This document shows positions 6,907 to 10,640 of a stretch of 10,640 nucleotides of DNA, piece by piece. A model generated the notes under the pieces. That model saw only the letters and a program-made list of their open reading frames with translations. It ran no database searches and was not told where the DNA came from. Position 1 is the first letter of the stretch. The number at the start of each line of letters is the position of its first letter. Made by a program: the position numbers and the translations under genes. Source of the DNA: JAZRWQ01 sp045599805 (GTDB taxonomy: Bacteria > Bacillota > Clostridia > Oscillospirales > UMGS1783); assembly GCA_045599805.1 (NCBI GenBank), contig JAZRWQ010000052.1, forward strand, positions 1 through 10,640, in the 5' to 3' direction.

Positions 6907-6936
6907 AAAAAATACAGGGGCACATAGCCCCTGTAT
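6907..6936 (-). terminator. Intrinsic terminator of the SPFH / zinc-ribbon / TPM operon
   Basis: On the minus strand a 10-bp perfect stem pairs 6936-6927 with 6921-6912 around a 5-nt loop. It is followed by a run of six T (6912-6907). It begins 7 bp after the TPM-protein stop codon and separates that operon from the glpX operon. Confidence 0.88.
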
Positions 6937-6943
6937 ATTTTTA

Positions 6944-7738
6944 TCAGAACCCTCTTCCGCCGCCGCCGTGGGATATGCCGCCGCCGGACATATGTACCGA
7001 CGAGCCGCCCGAATGGCCGTTGTTATTATTCTGAGGCTTGGGGGTTTTTGTGATAGTGGAATAGAGAAAGATATCTCTTTGCTGTGTAAGCTCAAAGCTT
7101 CCGCCTTTGATGTAGTTATTCGCCTGCTTTTCAAAATGCACGGATTTAAGCTTGGATTTCATGACACCCGTTGCGATGAAGCCTGCCGCGATACCTATAC
7201 CAACAGGAGCAATAACATTTATCATATCAAAGCCATTCTTTTCTTTAGGCATATCGTCAACATCGTAAGGCGCATCATCCCTCGCATGGATGTAATAGTC
7301 CTCACAGAGGGCGGCATACTCGTTAAAGCCGCCGTACCAGTCGCCGTCGGAGAAATAGGGCACTATGTTATCAAGCATGGCATCTATACCGGCATCGGTG
7401 AAAATATATATGCCGTCACCTGCCGTAGATATCCATATCTCTCTGTTTTCGAAGCTTACAAGCAAAAGTATACCGCTTTCTCTGTAGCCGTGCTCATCGT
7501 AAAAATCATCGGCATATTCCATGGTGGATTTGCCGTCAAGCGTATCGGTGGTCACTACAACAAAGTCCATGTCATAGCTTTCGCTTAAGGATGAAAGCTT
7601 ACTTTCAAGCTGTGCGCCTTCATCACCGCCGAGAATCCCGGACATATCGCAGACATACTGCGGCCCGTTCGCGAATACGCAAACGCAAAGCATAGTCATT
7701 ATAAGAAGAACGGAAACGATACTTAATAATCTTTTCAT
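6944..7738 (-). CDS. TPM-domain membrane protein (YdjH/YgcG-like)
   Basis: The 264-residue protein starts with a signal peptide (MKRLLSIVSVLLIMTMLCVC, likely cut after VFA at 21-23). A TPM domain follows at about 28-150, with the family's GILG...L...L...FVVVTTDTLDG core, GILLLVSFENREIWISTAGDG at 89-109 and an acidic stretch at 150-165. A membrane segment lies at about 174-192 and a Gly/His-rich tail (HMSGGGISHGGGGRGF) ends the protein. TPM domains have been linked to acid phosphatase activity in plant thylakoids, but the bacterial role is mostly unknown. The TPM domain should face outward and the tail inward. The frame is open to 7840, but ATG 7738 is chosen because it begins the signal peptide and has AAGGGGG just upstream. 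It is third in the operon, 13 bp after the zinc-ribbon gene. It resembles B. subtilis YdjH in architecture. Confidence 0.9.
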   Translation of the reverse strand: MKRLLSIVSVLLIMTMLCVCVFANGPQYVCDMSGILGGDEGAQLESKLSSLSESYDMDFVVVTTDTLDGKSTMEYADDFYDEHGYRESGILLLVSFENREIWISTAGDGIYIFTDAGIDAMLDNIVPYFSDGDWYGGFNEYAALCEDYYIHARDDAPYDVDDMPKEKNGFDMINVIAPVGIGIAAGFIATGVMKSKLKSVHFEKQANNYIKGGSFELTQQRDIFLYSTITKTPKPQNNNNGHSGGSSVHMSGGGISHGGGGRGF

Positions 7739-7751
7739 TACATCCGCCCCC

Positions 7752-8837
7752 TTATATGATAAACCACAAAAGGGCGAAAGCGACAACTGCCGCGATACCG
7801 AATACCATAAAGAACCAGCGCCAATAGGCACCCTTATCAACGGGGAGGTCGCCTACGAATTTACCGGTCTGACCGTTCATGGCAAAGACATATTTATTAT
7901 CCTTCCAGGTGGTATTGAGTATCCATACCGGATAGAGCGCGTATTTTGCAATGCCGTTTTTTACACTTACATTGCCCGATTCACGGATAACGCTTTCATA
8001 CCCGTGCACCATATCGCGAAGCGCCTCTTCGGTGCTTTCGATTATGCGCCGGTTTGCACGGTCGGTGCTGTGCTCGGCATCAACATCGTATTTATCGGCA
8101 AAGTAGCCGGAAAGATAGGCCGTCTGAAAATCAACCGCCTGCGAGAAATCAAAGGGCTCGATAGACTCCATAAGGTCATCCGCCATTTTGCTCGATCCGT
8201 CAACCGGCACGTGCTCAAAGGACATTTTGCCGCCGCGGATAAGGGAATAGAAATTCGTTTTCGTATAGATGAATCTGCTGTCGCTCCATACACTGGTGCG
8301 CGTTCCTTTATAACGAACCTGACCGTCGGAATTCGCATCGAAAAGCCAGAAGGGCACGTAAATACCCTTTATTTCATCGATATGATTTTCGCTTTTGAAA
8401 ACCTTGGGCAATAATTTTTTACCCTTAAGATGCGATATAAACGCCTTTTTTGCCGCCTCCTTATCGAGCTTGAAGGGGATAACGTAGTCGGGCTTAAGAT
8501 TGCCGCTCAAATGCTCGGACATTACAACGGGGTTGCCGCAGTAGGGGCAGGCGGAAGCTGCCGTATTCTCATCGCCGATTATTTCGCCGCCGCAGGTCTT
8601 GCAGATATAGGAGCGCAGACCGTTCTTTTCGCTTTCGTCCCATTCGCTGCCCGGGGTTGTTTCCCAGTTTATTTCCGATTCGGCGTTCTTTTCCTCGTTC
8701 AAAACGGCATCGTATTCTTTCAGCGACTCCACATCAAATTCACTGCCGCAGAAAGGACATTTCATCTTCTGCGTGCCGCTGTCAAAGCTTATCGCGCCGT
8801 CACAGCACGGACATTTATATTCAAGAACATCTGCCAT
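7752..8837 (-). CDS. Zinc-ribbon membrane protein (YdjG-like)
   Basis: This 361-residue protein has two N-terminal zinc ribbons: Cys9/Cys12 with Cys27/Cys30, and Cys79/Cys82 with Cys97/Cys100, each of CxxC...CPxC form. A long globular region at about 110-330 lacks motifs I recognise beyond an aromatic-rich IKGIYVPFWLFDA at 155-167 and YALYPVWILNTTWKDNKY at 296-313. One hydrophobic segment at about 338-361 (RWFFMVFGIAAVVAFALLWF) ends the protein, so it looks tail-anchored with the ribbons in the cytoplasm. Similar proteins are annotated as TFIIB-type zinc ribbon-containing, a name for the fold only. The gene starts 6 bp after the SPFH stop, with GGAG 11 nt before its ATG inside the SPFH coding end. 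Together with its neighbours it matches the composition of B. subtilis YdjG-YdjH-YdjI. Confidence 0.9.
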   Translation of the reverse strand: MADVLEYKCPCCDGAISFDSGTQKMKCPFCGSEFDVESLKEYDAVLNEEKNAESEINWETTPGSEWDESEKNGLRSYICKTCGGEIIGDENTAASACPYCGNPVVMSEHLSGNLKPDYVIPFKLDKEAAKKAFISHLKGKKLLPKVFKSENHIDEIKGIYVPFWLFDANSDGQVRYKGTRTSVWSDSRFIYTKTNFYSLIRGGKMSFEHVPVDGSSKMADDLMESIEPFDFSQAVDFQTAYLSGYFADKYDVDAEHSTDRANRRIIESTEEALRDMVHGYESVIRESGNVSVKNGIAKYALYPVWILNTTWKDNKYVFAMNGQTGKFVGDLPVDKGAYWRWFFMVFGIAAVVAFALLWFII

Positions 8838-8843
8838 ATTATC

Positions 8844-10130
8844 TTACGCTCCGAGAGGAGAGCCGCATTCGGGGCAGAACTTGGGAGCAGCGTCGGGATC
8901 AGAGGAAGTCCAGCCGCACTTAGGGCACTTTAAACCGCCCTCGGGCTTCTTTGCACCGCAGTTGGAGCAGAATTTGCCCTTGTTTACCGTACCGCAGGAG
9001 CATTTCCACTCATCGTTCTCGGGCTTCTTTGCACCGCAGTTGGAGCAGAATTTACCGGTATTAACCGTGCCGCAGGCACAGGTCCAGCCATTTGCCGAGC
9101 CGGAAGCAGGTGCGGGCTGCTGGGATGCCATGCCGTAAAGGCTCTGCGCATTCATGCCGCCTGCATTCATAGCCATGCCCATACCCATAAAGCCTGCCAT
9201 AGCACCTCCGGTATTGCCGGCAGCGGTACGCATAGCGTCTGCCTGAGCACCTGCCATACGTGCGGCGGCGGTACGGGGATCCTGAGTCATTGCGTTTTCT
9301 TCCCATTCGGTTATCTTCTTGCGCTGATCCTCGGGGATGGAAACGGAATTGAAGGAAACAGTGCAAACCTCGATACCTCTTTGCTCTTTCCATTCGTCGG
9401 AAAGCTCGGTACGCAGTGCGGCGGCAACCTCCTTAGGATGTGCGGAGATCTCATAATATTCTATCTTCTGTGCTGCTACCTGCGCAAGCGCGGGCTGCAG
9501 AGCGTTGAGAAGTGAGCTGCGCAGAGTTTCTTCGATTTCGGAACGTCTGTATTCGCTCTCTACGTTGCCGCATACGTTGGTGTAGAATTTAATGGGGTCG
9601 GTGATATGATAGGTATAGATACCGTTGCAACGCAGATCAACGGAAAGCTTATAGCCAAGCTCTTCGCTGACAACTACGCGGAAGGGGATGGGAGTGGGAG
9701 TGCCGAATTTATTATCAAGTATCTCTTTGGTGTTGAAATAATAAACCCTCTGATCCTTACCGGTATCGCCGCCATAGGTGAAACGCTTGCCGATGGTCTT
9801 GAAGGTCTGCTTAATGCTTTCGCCCAGAGAGCCGGTAAATATAGAAGGCTCGGTGGAAGTATCATAGGTGAATTCGCCCGGCTCGGCGCATACTTCAACT
9901 ACCTTGCCCTGTTCAACGATTATCATGCACTGGCCGTCGGCTACGGCGATTCCCGAGCCGTTGGTTATGATATTATCGCTGCCCTTGGTGTTGGAGGAGC
10001 GTCCGGAAACACGTTTCTGTCCTTTGGTTACGAGAACCTCTTTATCGAGCGCATCGCAGTAGAAAAACTCCTTCCACTGATCGGCTAATGTTCCGCCGAG
10101 AGCGCCCAAACCTGCTTTAATAAGTCCCAT
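8844..10130 (-). CDS. SPFH-domain protein with three C-terminal zinc ribbons (YdjI-like, COG4260 type)
   Basis: The protein is 428 residues. An SPFH (stomatin/prohibitin/flotillin/HflKC) domain spans about 25-275, with EVLVTKGQ at 31-38 and EPGEFTYDTSTEPSIFTG at 83-100, as in YdjI-type proteins. A Met/Gly/Ala-rich linker occupies 285-345. Three zinc ribbons follow: Cys351/353/362/365, Cys377/379/388/391 and Cys402/405/419/422. The first two are near copies (CGTVNxGKFCSNCGAKKPE) of CxC...CxxC form. There is no clear membrane helix, and a short N-terminal segment (LIKAGLGALGGTL) could be an amphipathic anchor. SPFH proteins oligomerise at membranes. In B. subtilis YdjI recruits PspA to the membrane, according to my knowledge of that system. 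ATG 10130 is chosen over ATG 10148 because AAAGGAG lies 8 nt before it. This is the first gene of a three-gene operon. Confidence 0.93.
   Translation of the reverse strand: MGLIKAGLGALGGTLADQWKEFFYCDALDKEVLVTKGQKRVSGRSSNTKGSDNIITNGSGIAVADGQCMIIVEQGKVVEVCAEPGEFTYDTSTEPSIFTGSLGESIKQTFKTIGKRFTYGGDTGKDQRVYYFNTKEILDNKFGTPTPIPFRVVVSEELGYKLSVDLRCNGIYTYHITDPIKFYTNVCGNVESEYRRSEIEETLRSSLLNALQPALAQVAAQKIEYYEISAHPKEVAAALRTELSDEWKEQRGIEVCTVSFNSVSIPEDQRKKITEWEENAMTQDPRTAAARMAGAQADAMRTAAGNTGGAMAGFMGMGMAMNAGGMNAQSLYGMASQQPAPASGSANGWTCACGTVNTGKFCSNCGAKKPENDEWKCSCGTVNKGKFCSNCGAKKPEGGLKCPKCGWTSSDPDAAPKFCPECGSPLGA
8941..9096 (-). repeat. Tandem 78-bp duplication encoding two zinc ribbons
   Basis: Two adjacent 78-bp units (8941-9018 and 9019-9096) sit in the 3' part of the SPFH gene. 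Their first 35 bases (8941-8975 and 9019-9053) are identical and the rest has diverged while keeping the Cys codons. This indicates an in-frame duplication of one zinc ribbon within the gene. Confidence 0.85.
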
Positions 10131-10138
10131 GATTATAT

Positions 10139-10145
10139 CTCCTTT
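10139..10145 (-). promoter_or_regulatory. Ribosome binding site that fixes the SPFH start
   Basis: AAAGGAG lies 8 nt before ATG 10130. The upstream in-frame ATG at 10148 would place this site inside the coding sequence and has no comparable site of its own. The shorter protein beginning MGLIKAGLGALGG is therefore the likely product. Confidence 0.8.
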
Positions 10146-10178
10146 CAAAGATAGATTGACTAAAAGTTTTATACAAAT

Positions 10179-10207
10179 ATATTACACTAAAAAAACAAAA
10201 AAAACAA
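10179..10207 (-). promoter_or_regulatory. Possible promoter of the SPFH operon
   Basis: On the minus strand TTGTTT (10207-10202) and TAATAT (10184-10179) are 17 bp apart. The -35 box is poor and lies in a T-rich run, so confidence is moderate. A TATAAA slightly downstream is an alternative -10. No extra dyad that would suggest a dedicated stress-regulator site was clear by eye. Confidence 0.4.
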
Positions 10208-10241
10208 GGGTGTGGGAAAAATTACAAAGCGCGGCGGATAT

Positions 10242-10274
10242 AAAAAGCCGGTTCCGTGAATACGCGGAACCGGC
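10242..10274 (-). terminator. Intrinsic terminator of pyrR
   Basis: On the minus strand GCCGGTTCCG (10274-10265) pairs perfectly with CGGAACCGGC (10256-10247). One G-U and one G-C pair extend the stem toward an AUUC-sized 4-nt loop. A run of five T (10246-10242) follows. It begins 6 bp after the pyrR stop, so pyrR is the last gene of its transcript. Confidence 0.9.
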
Positions 10275-10280
10275 ACAATA

Positions 10281-10640
10281 TCATCCGTAAAGCTCAACGC
10301 AATTTTTACCGTCGATTTCAAAGATGTTTACGGCTATTACTTCATTATGAGAAGTGGGAATGTTTTTGCCCACATAGTCGGCGCGGATGGGCATTTGCCT
10401 GTGACCTCGGTCAATTATAACGGCAAGCTGGATCTTTTCCGGTCTGCCCTTTTTCAAAAGCGCCTCTATGGCGGCGCGGGCGGTACGTCCGGTGTAAAGC
10501 ACATCGTCAACTATAACAACGGTTTTGCCGTTCACGTCAAAATTTATCTGCGTATCGTTTACCGTGGGATCGAGAGTTTTTATATCGAGATCATCCCTGT
10601 ATAGGGTTATGTCGAGTACGCCGGTGGGCACGCTTTTGCC
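10281..10640 (-). CDS. pyrR: Bifunctional pyr regulator / uracil phosphoribosyltransferase PyrR (partial, N-terminus beyond right edge)
   Basis: PyrR binds pyr mRNA in response to UMP/UTP to cause attenuation, and it has uracil phosphoribosyltransferase activity. The window holds the last 119 residues of a protein usually about 175-180 long. The type I phosphoribosyltransferase signature VVIVDDVLYTGRT at 41-53 of the fragment is the PRPP site. The family blocks LDITLYRDDL (9-18), GRPEKIQLAVIIDRGHR (65-81) and PIRADYVGKNIPTS (84-97) are all present. A GTG at 10631 could be misread as a start, but it is the Val of the conserved VPTG-LDITLYRDD block and the frame stays open to the edge. No pyrimidine gene follows on this strand, because a terminator closes the unit. 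Confidence 0.96.
   Translation of the reverse strand, partial: GKSVPTGVLDITLYRDDLDIKTLDPTVNDTQINFDVNGKTVVIVDDVLYTGRTARAAIEALLKKGRPEKIQLAVIIDRGHRQMPIRADYVGKNIPTSHNEVIAVNIFEIDGKNCVELYG

Noticed and set aside
6061..6927. A 288-codon open frame on the plus strand
   Set aside because: It lies fully antisense to the membrane-protein gene and the start of glpX, has no recognisable domain or good ribosome site, and its hydrophobic composition reflects the opposite-strand codons.
6779..7588. A 269-codon open frame on the plus strand
   Set aside because: It is antisense to the TPM-protein gene and crosses that operon's terminator and the glpX operon promoter. The minus-strand gene has a signal peptide, domain and ribosome site.
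7739..7840. N-terminal extension of the TPM protein to 7840
   Set aside because: The extra residues overlap the end of the zinc-ribbon gene and would bury the signal peptide. ATG 7738 has a ribosome site.
10242..10274. Hairpin considered as a PyrR-responsive attenuator
   Set aside because: It follows the pyrR stop, lacks an anti-terminator partner and a recognisable PyrR binding loop, and the next gene is unrelated to pyrimidines. It fits a simple terminator.
10629..10631. GTG at 10631 as the start of a short PyrR
   Set aside because: It is the conserved Val inside the PyrR core, and the frame continues to the window edge, so the gene is cut by the window rather than short.
1..10640. CRISPR arrays, tRNA or rRNA genes, transposases and phage genes
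   Set aside because: None was seen. The only tandem repeat is inside the SPFH coding sequence and the only interspersed-like repeat is the one around the pckA terminator.

Overview
The window looks like chromosomal housekeeping sequence from a Firmicute of class Clostridia, probably a gut-type anaerobe near Oscillospiraceae or Ruminococcaceae. This placement is an inference from gene content (PyrR, GlpX-type fructose bisphosphatase, ATP-type PEP carboxykinase, GH78 rhamnosidase), AGGAGG-type ribosome binding sites and sigma-A-like promoters. No phage, transposase, CRISPR, tRNA or rRNA signal was seen.

Layout from left to right. (1) Bases 1-1361, minus strand: the N-terminal 453 residues of a GH78 alpha-L-rhamnosidase that runs off the left edge. 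(2) A gap of about 100 bp holds two overlapping opposed promoters. (3) Plus strand: trmL and rsmA, overlapping by 23 nt, two RNA methyltransferases acting on tRNA and 16S rRNA. (4) Plus strand: pckA behind its own near-consensus promoter. (5) Bases 4538-4774: a strong bidirectional terminator inside an imperfect inverted repeat, plus a second small hairpin. (6) Minus strand, 6822 to 4775: a tightly coupled operon of an unknown single-pass membrane protein, glpX and a TfoX N-terminal-domain protein. (7) Minus strand, 10130 to 6944: a three-gene operon of an SPFH-domain protein with zinc ribbons, a zinc-ribbon membrane protein and a TPM-domain membrane protein, ending at a clean terminator. (8) Right edge, minus strand: the C-terminal 119 residues of pyrR with its terminator.

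Two themes stand out. PckA and GlpX are both gluconeogenic enzymes. They converge on one shared terminator, although nothing here proves co-regulation. The SPFH / zinc-ribbon / TPM trio has the same three protein types that accompany the PspA homologue in the Bacillus subtilis ydjFGHI operon, a membrane-stress module, but no PspA gene lies in this window. This PspA-less arrangement, the extra duplicated zinc ribbon in the SPFH protein and the unknown membrane protein coupled to glpX are the parts most worth a second look.
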